A model generated the notes under the pieces. It worked only from the letters and a program-made list of their open reading frames with translations. It had not been told where the DNA came from and did no database searches. This document shows positions 41,300 to 51,952 of a stretch of 64,000 nt of DNA, one piece after another (position 1 is the stretch's first letter; each line of letters opens with the position of its first letter). The stretch comes from Pisolithus tinctorius (taxonomy: Eukaryota; Basidiomycota; Agaricomycetes; Boletales; Pisolithaceae). The DNA is taken from assembly GCA_024663395.1 (NCBI GenBank), contig JANFAH010000008.1, positions 1,612,001 through 1,676,000 on the forward strand. The letters are read 5' to 3'. Both the position numbers and the translations under genes were made by a program.

Positions 41300-44200
41300 T
41301 GTAGGGAATGTAATTTCCCTACTAGGGGAATTGTTTTATTTTGTTCGTTTTATTTAGTTTTGATTCTAGGTGTTTTTTCTGCTAGTGGTACTTGAGAGTT
41401 TCGCATTTTGGTTGCTTAGTCAGCACTACCTAGTACTGGATGTAGTTAGTTTTTTCAAAAACAAGAGATGAGTTACCACAGACAAGAGACGAAATCGAGC
41501 AGGTCGTTCCCTGCACCAAGACAGCCTCAGAAGCCTTCAGACGACTACCAGGATACAGTCCCAGGCTATAGAAGCCCCTTTTTGGCTTACTCTCTCCCCT
41601 CAGATCTCATCGTTCTCTCAACCTCCTCTTTAAATCAAATTTCCTACAACTGGAGCCCACCGTGAGGGGCTTCTGTCTTAGCCTGGCACCCATCCCAACC
41701 TTCCCAGATTCATATTTTGCAGTCTCCAGCTTCATTTTCGCAATTTTCAGGCTCGGTTTAGCAGATTTCGCCTTTCGGTCTCATTTTTGCAGTCACTTCG
41801 CTCACATTTTCGTGTTTTCCCACTCGCGCGCACTCACTTATCAAGCATTCACACTCGTATAAACTCCCAAAGTCATGTTTGGCCTCAAGATTCCATGTCG
41901 AGGCTCGCCCGAAGCACCGAGCTTCTCTGGGCGCCCTGAGGACCTTCGAAGCTATTTTGATGACATAATCGACTTCTGTGATGGATTCGGCCTCTCAGAC
42001 GGACCCGCGCGAATCAAATTCGCACTCAAGTATGCGCCTGTTGAGTTGGTGGACCTCTGGTCCCACTTGGCAGATACCAGGAATGGAGATTGGAGTTATT
42101 TTACCTCAGAAGTGGTCCGGCTGTACCCAGAGCTGGAGGAGTCCTGCAGGAACCAATTTTTTAGACTGAAAAGTGCACTCGCAGGCTCAGACGCCATCTC
42201 GGTATCTTCCCTGGGCGAGTATTTCCGCAGCTTTTGTCGTTTTTCGCTGTCTCTCGAAAAGCAGAAAGAGTCGACATCTCATCTACCTGTTGTGTTTTTT
42301 TATGGATTCCCGCCCAAATTCAGATGTGAGCTGCTCGAGTTTCTTGACTCGCCAGATCAAGAGCTTACCGTGTCTAGTCTTATGATTGCAGCTAAACGGA
42401 TTCTCGCACTGAGCGGCGGCCTCTGGAAGAGCCGCAAGGTCGACAGTTCACGCGCGCAGCCATCGTGCACCTCGGACAGTCACTCCCCCCATCGTTCATA
42501 TTCGTTCTGCTTCTTCTGCGGACTTTCGGGCCATATTCGGGCAGGTTGCCATTCATACAAGTCGTATTTAGCTTCGGGAAAGTGTCTACTTGTTGACAGC
42601 TGTGTTGTTCTACCTGCAGGACTGGAAATCCCACGCGAAGTTGCTGGACGGACTCTTCGAGACCGTCTTGACAACTGGTCATTGTTGACAAGCCAGTTCG
42701 AGGCTCATACGGGCTTATCGCCCGCTCGCTCGCTTTCACCCACAGCCACACCCTCTCGAAGTGTGTTTGACACACCATCACGCGTACCCACTCGGACGAG
42801 CATCGTGTATCCTCAGTCCCTACCTACTGTCCAGCTCGAGCCAGTAGTTCCCGACTCACTGGCCATTCGGTCTCATCGCTCGTCAGCCGAGTGCTCTCAC
42901 AGCTCACCGCACGCGCAGCCACAGTCGAGGTGGCCACGTACCCAGGGCCAATCGCCCTTGCGTTGTCGTTCACGTTCGCGCTCACAGACTCGAACGGGTT
43001 CGTACATGCGTTCAAATGATGAATTCGTACCGGTCCAGCCGTATGCCTGCAGCTCGAAGCAGTATCACCCCCGAAGGCGCTCGTATTCATATTCGATCAG
43101 TAGCTCCCTCCCTTCTTCCTCGTCCTCGTCCTCACACTCGCGCTCTCATTCATGTTCGAGGGAGGTACATTCGTATGTCCGCTCCAAGCCGAGGCGATCG
43201 CGCAGCCACAGTCGCGCACCCCGGCGCTCTCGAAGAGCGCGTTAACGCTGTGTGTCGCATGAATTCCGTTATGTTGTTTTTTACATCTTTTGCTTATGGA
43301 TCTTACAGTATCTAGTATGGATCTACCTACATCGTAATGCGGAATTTTTGGTACATTAGATATGTTCGAATTTTCTTGTTTTGCCCTTCATCTTTTACCT
43401 CCCCCAGGCTCTAGTTCCCCACGGAGCGCCGTTTAGCATCGCACCCAGCGCCTTCCCGCACTCTGCATGATGCCTCCCATCTGCAGATACAGTTCTGGCA
43501 AGGCACACTGTCGACGAGGCCACCATCAACACCGCTCGTCGCTCGTCAAGACAAATGCTACCTCCCTCGTACCAAGTGTGTATCTCGCTCGTTATCGCGC
43601 CGTACCTCTCGCTTTTCGGCAGGCTCGTACTACTCGACGTCAGCTCTCTGTTGGTGCCAAGCTTGCTTGCATGCGCCTGGCCGTTAAGGAGATATTCGCA
43701 TTTTTGTGGATAGGTTCATTCTCAGGGTCCTGTGGTCATATCTCGCTCGTTTCCGCGTCGCGCCTCTCGCTTTTTGGGAGGATTGTAGTCCACGACGAAT
43801 GCTCCATGTTGATATCAGGATTGTTCAGATTGGTCCAGTAGCTCCAGAGATATTTGCATTTTTGTGCGAAGGCCCATGCTCGAGGTCATGCCATAGTCGC
43901 TCGCACAGTTCTGCGTCGCTCCTTTTGCTTTTCGGGTCGTTCATCCCTCTCGCCGAACCCTTCCTGGGGACGCATACTTTGTAAAATTCCGCGCAACCGT
44001 TATCGAGATATCCGCGCTTTCGTATCCAGAGGGCTTCGAGCCAGTTTCGCGTATAACTCGGGATCGGCTGATCCAATCGGCGTATTTCCTCGTTCTCCCT
44101 CCGTTGTTGTGCAAGTCAAGCCCTTCTCCCCACCCTTGAAGTCCTCTCATCATATCCTGCACACTCGAGCACCATTCCTCTCGCTTTTTGTGGGGATGAT

Positions 44201-45823
44201 AGTCCTCAACAAATGCTCCCTGTTGATATCTGGATTGTTCTTATAGGTCCAGTGGCTCCGGAGATATTTGCGTTTTTGTGCAAAGGCCCATCCCTGAGGT
44301 CTTGCTGGAGTAGCTCACGCAGTTCTGCGCCTTTCCTCTCGCTTTTCGGGCAGCCCGTTCCCCTCGCCGAGACCTCTCTGGGGACGTTTCGTTCGTCACA
44401 TTCCGCGCAGTCGTTGTGGAGATATGACCGTTTTCGTGTTTGGAGGGAGGATATGTAATTTCGCGCACAAGTCGGGATCGGGTGGTCCGATCGTTGTGCT
44501 TCCTCCTTCTCCGTGATCGCAAAGGAGTCCCCTACTGCCTCCCTGACTTTCGTGTCGATCGCCCCAGCCGTTGCCGTTCGAGAGGTTCACCTCTCCTTGC
44601 CCTCGAGGTCTCGTGGTCGTATCTTGGGCGCCTCCGCGCCGTTCCTCTCGCTTTTCGGGTCGTTCATTCCTCTCGCTGAGCCCTTCCAAGGGGCACCTAG
44701 TTCGTCCAGTTCTGCGCCGCCATTGCGGAGATACACTCCGTTTTGTCCCTAGAGGCACGTTTCGACAGTTTTGCAGATATCTCGGGGCTGAGTGCGCGTA
44801 TTCGCCCCATTCCTTTTGCACCATCCTCTTTGTATTCCCCTTTGCTGTCTCTTCCAGTTTCGTCTCGTTCCAAGCGTCCGTCGTTGGTCTGCAGTGTTCC
44901 CTTTTCAGTCAACAACACTGTATGTGTGGTAACTCACCCATTTCACCGCCGGACCTCTCGCTTTTTGGGGACTTTGTACTACTCGTCGAGGGCTTTCTGA
45001 CGGTATATCATACATCACACTCGCTACCGCCGTTGTGGAGATGTGCACCATTTTGTTGTTGCAGGCACCTTAGGACGACTCTGCGAGTATCTTGCCCATT
45101 TCTCGAACGGATCTCTCGCTTTTCAGGATCCTGATGCTACTGCTCAACAGCTTCAGAATGGTAGCTTTTCCGTCGTCGTCGCTGCAGAACTCATGGCTAC
45201 ATTTGGTTTTTGGTGGATGAGGGTACCCTTGGGCAGATTTATGGATATCTCAGGACCAGGGTCGCAGGTTCTCTCTGTTCATTTTGCGCTGTGCTCGTCA
45301 CATTCCCTTCTACCATCGTGGCTTGTTTTGTGGCATCTCGAGCAACCGTTTTTCGTCGACGAGGCATTGTCTTGCCCCCCCCTCCCTCGGTGGCTTTGGA
45401 TTCTTGTATAGTCGAGCCGCCTTCAAGTTGACTGGGGACAGTCAATATCTCAAGTACCCCTGGGATGTAGGGAATGTAATTTCCCTACTAGGGGAATTGT
45501 TTTATTTTGTTCATTTTATTTAGTTTTGATTCTAGGTGTTTTTTCTGCTAGTGGTACTTGAGAGTTTTGCATTTTGGTTGCTTAGTCAGCACTACCTAGT
45601 ACTGGATGTAGTTAGTTTTTTCAAAAACAATAGATGAGTTACCACAGATGAGAGATGAGTTCGAGCAGGTCGTTTCCCCTGCACCCAGACAGCCTCAGAA
45701 GCCTTCAGATGACAACCAGGATCCTTGCCTAGGCTATAGAAGCCCCTTTGGCTTACTCACTCCCCTCAGATATCCCTGCTTTACTCAGCTACTCCTACTC
45801 ACTCTCAAATCTATTTTCCTACA
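41300..45823 (+). mobile_element. Element A copy 2: Gag-only LTR retrotransposon inside Gypsy-N pol
   Basis: LTRs 41300-41648 (349 bp) and 45466-45823 (358 bp), clearly diverged from each other, so older than A1. Flanks are CTGC (41296-41299) and CCGC (45824-45827), a 4-bp duplication with one transition (GCAG/GCGG on the other strand). Same order as A1: PBS at 41651-41668, gag, module array (cores near 43605, 43765, 43930, 44181, 44338, 44648, 44964 and 45115), GACTGGGGACAGTCA motif, 3' LTR. No pol. Confidence 0.9.
41875..43245 (+). CDS. Element A2 Gag-like protein
   Basis: 456 residues from ATG 41875 (MFGLKIPCRGSPEAPSFSG), one residue shorter than in A1 and open throughout although the LTRs of this copy have diverged. 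Zinc knuckle CFFCGLSGHIRAGC identical to A1. Replacements concentrate in the capsid middle and in the SR-rich tail, whose Ser-Arg character is kept. Retained open frames in two copies of different age are consistent with selection on Gag, perhaps in the source lineage only (inference). Confidence 0.85.
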   Translation: MFGLKIPCRGSPEAPSFSGRPEDLRSYFDDIIDFCDGFGLSDGPARIKFALKYAPVELVDLWSHLADTRNGDWSYFTSEVVRLYPELEESCRNQFFRLKSALAGSDAISVSSLGEYFRSFCRFSLSLEKQKESTSHLPVVFFYGFPPKFRCELLEFLDSPDQELTVSSLMIAAKRILALSGGLWKSRKVDSSRAQPSCTSDSHSPHRSYSFCFFCGLSGHIRAGCHSYKSYLASGKCLLVDSCVVLPAGLEIPREVAGRTLRDRLDNWSLLTSQFEAHTGLSPARSLSPTATPSRSVFDTPSRVPTRTSIVYPQSLPTVQLEPVVPDSLAIRSHRSSAECSHSSPHAQPQSRWPRTQGQSPLRCRSRSRSQTRTGSYMRSNDEFVPVQPYACSSKQYHPRRRSYSYSISSSLPSSSSSSSHSRSHSCSREVHSYVRSKPRRSRSHSRAPRRSRRAR

Positions 45824-47060
45824 CCGCCTTTAGTGCATCTGATGACGATCATAGGCCCTAGGTAGCGCAGTTTGGTTTTCCGGTCGAGTTCTAGTTCGAT
45901 ACAGGAATTCCGAACAAGGACAAGTGACCCTGGTTCGAAGTTAAAGTCTTTGATGGACCGTGCAAAACGATCGACGAAATCCTTGGCTGAGGCAAAGCAG
46001 GATTTTAGGACCAGATCGTGGATGTGAGCGAGGTCCTTGGGGCGTTTCTGGAGTTGGTGAGCATGGTGAGCAATGAGGTCTGTAGTTGAGTAAAATTCCG
46101 CCTTGAAAGGGGCTAAAAACGTCGCTTTGACCAGATCGAAAGGGAGTCTGGGTTCAACACCATGAGCCATATAGAATGGAGAAAACCTGGTTGCCTTGTG
46201 GACTGTAACCCTCTCTGCCCAAAATACTGCAGGGGCCACTTCTGACCACCTCGACGCTTCCCCACCACAACTCTTTACCATCGCCTCTCTTACATCAAAA
46301 TGCCACCGTTCGACAACTCCATTAGCCTGCCAGTTATAAGGGGAGATGTGTATGTGGCGAATTCCGAAGGTCTTGGAGAGCCAGTCGAGAGCGAGGACGT
46401 ATGGTCCCCCATTATCTGTGACAATCTCTGCAACGGCACCCCAACAGCACAGAATCTGTTCGAAGATGAACTTTCCAATGGACTTGCCTGTCTCTGCATG
46501 AAGCATAGCCCATTCGGGGTAACTGGTGAGTGAACAGCGGGCTTGGGTAACATAGCGAAACCTGTTCGACTTTGGCATTAAGAACATGTCCATATAAGCC
46601 TTGTAAAACAGGGGTTCGGGGATGGCGATGACTGGTGGTATATGAATGCGATCCAAACAACGGATCTGGCACTCGTGGCACAATTTAACATACCAACGGA
46701 CGTCCTGCTCTAGCATGGGCCACCAAAAGTGAGTCAGCAAATGCATACGGGTCGAGAAGATACCCTTGTGCCCTAGGTCATCGTGGGCCTGGCAGAGAGT
46801 TCCAAGGCGTTTGTGTGAGGGTACCACTAGCTGATGCCATCCCTGGGGATCCTTCCTCCACAGTTCTCCCCCTTTTACAAAATACCGAGTCGCAAGGTGC
46901 ACTAGGCTCTCCAATTCCACCTCCTCTAACCCTTCAGGCATTTTCTTTGTCTCCAAAAACTCCTTCACCACTCTCATCCTCTCCTCTCTCTGTTTCACTT
47001 TTTCTGACCTCGGAATTTCGGTCTCGAGGTTTTCCGGCATCGATTCTTCGGCGGTAAAGA
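45824..47060 (-). CDS. Gypsy-N integrase, main part
   Basis: HHCC module (HDDLGHKGIFSTRMH... LCHECQ), then the catalytic triad D in KAYMDMFLMP, D in EIVTDNGGPY and E in NGVVERWHFDVRE. A GPY-like module (LRYLGPMIVIRCTKG) is cut by A2 at 45824. The upstream end overlaps the RNase H frame in a different frame: a frameshift near 47060 separates SRYLYRRR (RNase H frame) from MPENLETEIPRSEK (integrase frame). Confidence 0.85.
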
Positions 47061-47434
47061 TACCTAGACTCTGACAGGGGGAGGGATGAGTCTGACACGA
47101 TGCTCAGAATTTCCAAGGGGTAAGGATGGGACTCAAAACGTGCTTCCCTACAATTCAAGAGCTCGACTGCAAAAGCCCCACACTCATCGATCCAATCCTC
47201 ATAGTCCTCGTCTCCCTCCTCATCTTCTTCTGCTCTCGGTCTCCTCAAAAGTCCGTCCGGCACTGCGTGCTTGTGTGCTGGAACATGTATGAGCTCGAAG
47301 TCAAATAGGAGAATTCTGGCGATCCAGCGATTTATGGTCGTGTTAGGCTGTAGGTCGGGATTGTTAATCATCCCTTTGATGTACCGCGCATCCACCTCAA
47401 CGACTAAATTCCGCATGCCAAAGATATGAAGTCA
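46934..47434 (-). CDS. Gypsy-N RNase H end and connector
   Basis: MRNLVVEVDARYIKGMINNP and INRWIARILLFDFELIHVPA are the last RNase H blocks (compare TVEVDAKYIKGMI in Gypsy-O). It is cut off from the RT/RNase H frame by TGA at 47434-47432 (ALHNV, stop, LHIFGM). The family usually has Arg there and Gypsy-O has Cys, either way a CGN or TGC/T codon. Confidence 0.75.
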
Positions 47435-48817
47435 GACGTTGTGCAAGGCTTGGAAAAGCCCAAATAATTCTAGCTTAGCTTGGCTGTAGCGGCATTCACA
47501 ATTGTTGAGAGTTATTGAGCCAAACCTAGCAGGGTAGCGTTTGCCGTCTTCCCCCTCCTGCATGAGGAGGTACCCAACAGCGATGTTAGAAGTGTCGACA
47601 GCTAAAATGACTTTCCTTTCGGAATTATAGTCGATAGTTCGTAATGCAGGGGACAAGACGATCACACGGCAGAGGTACTCCATCGCTTCCCTATGCTCGT
47701 CACGGAATTCGAAGGGGATGTCCTTCTTGGTCAGCTCGACGAGGGGACGGGCATGTTTGGTGAAGTCTTTGATGAAGATCCTGCAGTACGAACAGAGACC
47801 TAAAAATCCATGTACTTCAGTGACGTTTGTGCAGTACAGCCAATCTTTAATCTTTTGGACTTTAGATTCGTCCGGAATTCTACCCTCGAACGACACCTTG
47901 TGCCCAACCACTATGATAGACGGCACAGCAATGATGCATTTCTTTGCTGACACGGTGGCTCCTACATGACGCAGATGGTGTAAGACTCGATTGACATTCT
48001 GCAGGTGCTCCCAGATGAAGCGTCTAATCCTGGAATTCTGTGGAATCGTTTCGTAAGTCCTGTTGGGATTTTGGTAGCGAGACTTGGGGCCTTTAATAGG
48101 ACAGTCGTCGATAAACGGTATGGTGACTTCCAGAATTTCGTCCTTTAAAATCCAACAGACGTCTCCATGGAAAATTTGGATGGCATTCATGTAGCCCATA
48201 GGAAGTTTGGTGAGTCGAAGGGTGCCGATAGGAGTTTGGAAGGTAGTGAGGTCTCGTTAATCGTTGTGTATGGTGCGATGATTGTATCCGACCATAAGAT
48301 CTAAAATTCTGTAGACTGAATGGCAAGCGAAGGCTTCAGTGATCGAGTCGACGAAGGGGGGAACAGCTGAATCCTGGATAGAGACAGCATTTAGAGGTTG
48401 TAAGTCATGTACAAGGCGCAGAGATTTTCCGTCCTTCTTGACCATGCAGAACCATTTTGAGTGGTAAGACGAAGTAGACGGTTCGTATACCCCTGCGGAG
48501 ATCTTTTCTTTGATGATGTTAACGACTTCACGGAAAATAGCAGGAGGGATGGGAATATTTCGCTCGATCCAAGGCTTGTGAGCTAGCGTAGGTATCTTCA
48601 GGGGCGGGAACATGTCCTCTCGGAAGGTCCCCCTTTCCAAAGCGTCCCAAGCAAAGGCATCCTCTTGCTCCCTCACCAACCATCGTACTAAATCTAATTC
48701 CGTAGGCCAAAGAAACCTTGCCGGGTCCAGATCGAGCTTGTCAGCTCTTTCCTGAGTAAACCTGGAACCTGGCACGAACAGAGGGGGATGAGTAGGGTAA
48801 AACAGGCAGATCTGCAA
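47432..48817 (-). CDS. Gypsy-N reverse transcriptase and RNase H start
   Basis: Two frames in the same phase separated by TAA at 48259-48257. Upstream part: AGVYEPSTSSYHSKWFCMVK, LVHDLQPLNAVSIQD, RILDLMVGYNHRTIHND. Downstream part: RDLTTFQTPIGTLRLTKLPM, IPFIDDCPIKGP (catalytic FIDD), thumb HGFLGLCSYCRIFIKDFTK, RNase H start ILAVDTSNIAVGYLLMQEGE. In Gypsy-O the stop position is Ser (HVDSRDL), so TCA to TAA, a transversion and not part of the CpG pattern. Confidence 0.85.
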
Positions 48818-49336
48818 GTGGATCTTCGGCCTCCTGACGCTCTACCCGGAATTCGGCTGGCATCAACATCGGTACTGGCCTCACCTTCCTCACTACAGGC
48901 TTGTACTTTAAGACATGATAAACGGGATCGAACTGATAAGTAGAACGTAAGGCAGAGATTGTCAGTGGGGAAATGGTAGTAGCAGATGAGAACAAGAAAG
49001 GATCAGTCGGAGAAATGGAACTGGTGTCAAAGGGATCAACAGGGGGCATACTGTTGCCTCGTAAATCATAGATAAATGCTGCAGCGGAATTTATGGCAGT
49101 GTCTGTGGGCAAAAACGCGGTAGACTTCAAAGGGTATAAAGGTGGATCAGAAACATAAAGTGAACACACGGAGAAAGCGCAGTCCTGGTCTCCTCGCAGA
49201 TCGTGCGAGTCCTCGACCGATATTAAAAACCCTGTTCGGGTGGATTCATGTGGCGACGCATTTGTTTTCACGTGAAGAAGTCTTCTTCGTCTTCGGAATT
49301 TACGAACCGCGGGAGGGGATGCAGTCTGTTGCGAGG
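48741..49336 (-). CDS. Gypsy-N protease-RT linker
   Basis: A 200-codon frame overlapping the RT frame, containing VEDSHDLRGDQDCAFSVCSL and the RT-proximal QFDPVYHVLKYKPVVRKVRP, which parallels YQLGPAVCTLVYKLVAKKVR ahead of RT in Gypsy-O. Frame changes at both ends show indel decay; no separate activity is expected. Confidence 0.5.
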
Positions 49337-49960
49337 TCATGTCGGAATTAAAACTTGTTTCCCGGAATTAGGGTCGCAGATTTCTAGAGACTGTTCTCCA
49401 TCAGGGAAATCATGAAGGATGCTGGAGAGTAGGCAGAAGAAGGGACGACCAAGCAGTAAGTCAAAAGGTGCGCAATCAACGACTTGGATCTGTAGATGGG
49501 CCTCGACGTTTCCTATGCGCAAGGTGGCATTCTCTATGACCCCGTGGGTGCTTTCTTTGGATTGGTTAGCAGCTTCCAGAGTCATGGTCATGTCAGTACA
49601 GAGAGGGGCCTCTAAGGCTTCCCACAACTCCCGTCGCAAAGCCACTACCTGGCAGCCGCTGTCCAGAATACATTCGACGTGGAGTTTGTCCATCAGGATT
49701 CTGTCAACAGCGCGTAAGGGAGCCGTAGCGAGGCCTACGCACTTCCCTTCTGTGTCTCTGACCCAATACTGCTCATAGGACGCCCAGGCAGCTGAGGGTG
49801 TCGCATCTGATGCAGTTTCTAAACTCCTGATCATTATCTTCTTCATCACAGCCAGTTCTCTGACCTGCTTGCGAATCTCCGGGCTGACCGCTAGAAGGTC
49901 TTTAGTAGAGATTTCCATCTTTGCGTCCAAGACCTGGTTTACGATCCACTTGGTCACCAC
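49337..49960 (-). CDS. Gypsy-N aspartic protease
   Basis: VECILDSGCQVVALRRELWE holds the D-S-G active site; FDLLLGRPFFCLLSSI is the second-lobe block. Ends at TGA 49339-49337 after VLIPT, where Gypsy-O has PTR, so the stop again replaces Arg. Processes Gag-Pol in the particle. The start overlaps the gag frame by 7 nt in another frame. Confidence 0.8.
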   Translation of the reverse strand: MVTKWIVNQVLDAKMEISTKDLLAVSPEIRKQVRELAVMKKIMIRSLETASDATPSAAWASYEQYWVRDTEGKCVGLATAPLRAVDRILMDKLHVECILDSGCQVVALRRELWEALEAPLCTDMTMTLEAANQSKESTHGVIENATLRIGNVEAHLQIQVVDCAPFDLLLGRPFFCLLSSILHDFPDGEQSLEICDPNSGKQVLIPT

Positions 49961-51414
49961 AGCCTCGTCAAAGCTGCTTTGGTAACAGAATTGGGGTATG
50001 GAATTTGTAGACGGCTTAAGCTTCTGGAGATCTGTAAGATTAGGAGGAACTGGAGTTTTTCTGGCTGCTGGGGCTTCCGAAGACGAGGCAGGTTAGTTGG
50101 AGCAGGGTTACTGACTGGGATAGGAGCCGCTGGCGTGCTGGCTGATGCTGGGACTGCTTGTGCCGGCCTTTGATGACGAACCGGGATTTCTACGCCGTCG
50201 AAGCGAGCTGTCTTCTTTTTCTTGATAGCGTTCTTCAACTCTTCCACCTGTGCATAAGCCCTTGCTAAGGCATGTTGGTCCTCTTCGTCAGCATCGTCCT
50301 CTAGGTCTTCATCAACTAAATAGGAAGAGGGGTGTATGTCGACTTGGTATTCCGAGGCATCCTCGTTGCTGAAGAACATTGTGCTGACGAGATGGGGAGG
50401 AGTATCATGCCCACGGGACAAGGATGACTGCTGGCTGGGCCGCTGAACTGAGACGAGGTTTGCTGAGGCAATGATCGAGTTGTGCATGGCGAGGAAGTTG
50501 TCGATCTTTTCCTTGAAATTGCGACCTGTGGCTGTCCTAGGAATGTCAGAGCCATCTGGCATGAAAACTCTTCCCCCAATCAGGGAGCATTTCCCAGCTT
50601 GTACGTATTCGTGACACAGCGTACACTCTGCAGTTCTGTGGCCATCTGTTCCTCTGCAGAAGAAACACCGTGGATCGAAGGAACGATGGAATTGGCCTTC
50701 TTGACCTTGTTGGGGAGGCGGGGCAGAAACAGGTTGCTGAGCGACATGAACATACTCTCGTTTCAAGATAGTAGGAACAGTCTGCGAGGAAGATGGAGCG
50801 GAATTCTGGGGAAACAGTGCCGATGAATCTGGCTGAGGGAGGTTTCGTTTGGCTCCACTGAGCAGGTAGTTGGCATGTTTATAGACTGTGTTGAACTCCC
50901 ATGGTTCGTCGATGTCATGATCTAGGTGAGAGAGTTGCAATCGTGTGAGCAAGGAATTCCGAAACCGCGGAGGAAACCCCTCAAGGAATTTTTCATTAAT
51001 GTAGTCTTCAGGGAGTTTCTTCTTCTTCTGGATGAGGCCGAGGATGCGTCGGAACTCTCGGACATATTTCCCAAGATCTTCCAGCGATCCCATCGGTTTC
51101 TGAACTTGATGGTAGAGTAAGGTTTCGAGGTCGGCTTTAGTATAGTGACAATCTTTCACCAAGGCCCCTGGATAGTAGTTCAGCAGTTCTTTGGAGAACG
51201 TGTCCCAGTCATTGAAGCCATTGGTTGCAGTGTCTAAGGTAGACCAAAATTCTGCCTCGTTGTGGTCAGCATAACGAATGACCCAGCGGATCTTATCTTT
51301 TCCGGAAACGAGACCAGTGTCGAGGCAGAGTTGTTCAACGTCTTCGAGGTATCAGGTGATATCTTCAGTATGCCCGGAAAACTTTGGGGCTTTGTTGGAG
51401 CCCCTGAGTGGCAT
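49954..51414 (-). CDS. Gypsy-N Gag
   Basis: ATG at 51414-51412 gives MPLRGSNKAPKFSGHTEDIT, then TGA (51354-51352) where Gypsy-O has Arg (LPRYLED against IT-stop-YLED). Capsid follows (YLEDVEQLCLDTGLVSGKDK, IRWVIRYADHNEAEFW). The zinc knuckle is CFFCRGTDGHRTAEC (C-X2-C-X5-H-X4-C as I count it), and an acidic linker (EDLEDDADEEDQ) and Pro/Ala-rich stretch complete it. Gag builds the particle and binds element RNA. Confidence 0.8.
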
Positions 51415-51525
51415 ATCCTTTGCTCCAGACATTATGTGAGGTGGTGCAGGGGTCTGGATCAGAATTTGGGGAGGAATAAGAGCAGGATTCAAGAGAGTTG
51501 AGGCAAGAGTATTCTGTGCGGGTAT

Positions 51526-51928
51526 TCAAGTAGAAAGGGTGATAGCAGAATTAGCGATTAGGGAGTAGGAAGGAAGGAGGAGCTGTTCAGCGGCTAGTTC
51601 TGAATCACTGGCTGGTGAGGACGACGAAGGGGTTAGTTCTGAGAGAGGCGAAAGTTCTTGATGTTCAGCAGGAGGATCGAAGGGTTCATCAAAGTCGAAG
51701 CCTCCTGGAAATGCTGGGTAAAATGCTGGGGACTCTGGGCTCCGAAAGATCTCGTCTAAACTGAGATTTGAGTCTGACAAGTGTGGCTCTGAAATATCTC
51801 TAGGATCAGCTACCGGGATTAAGATTTCTGATGAGGAAATAGACAGTCTGCGGAAGGGCTCCAGGAGCTCTTCGAGTTCGGTTCTTTGACAAGTGGGTCA
51901 TAAGGATCTCCTTTCCAGATCTACAGAC
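51526..51928 (-). CDS. Gypsy-N leader frame between PBS and gag
   Basis: An open stretch upstream of gag: LEELLEPFRRLSISSSEILI, then an acidic Pro/Ser-rich portion (FDEPFDPPAEHQELSPLSEL). A related leader (LENLCLHFCNLNLSEDSDIF) follows the PBS of Gypsy-O, so it is an ancestral part of these elements and may form an N-terminal extension of Gag. Function unknown. Confidence 0.45.
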
Positions 51929-51952
51929 CCCTCGCAGTGGGCTCCAAAACGT

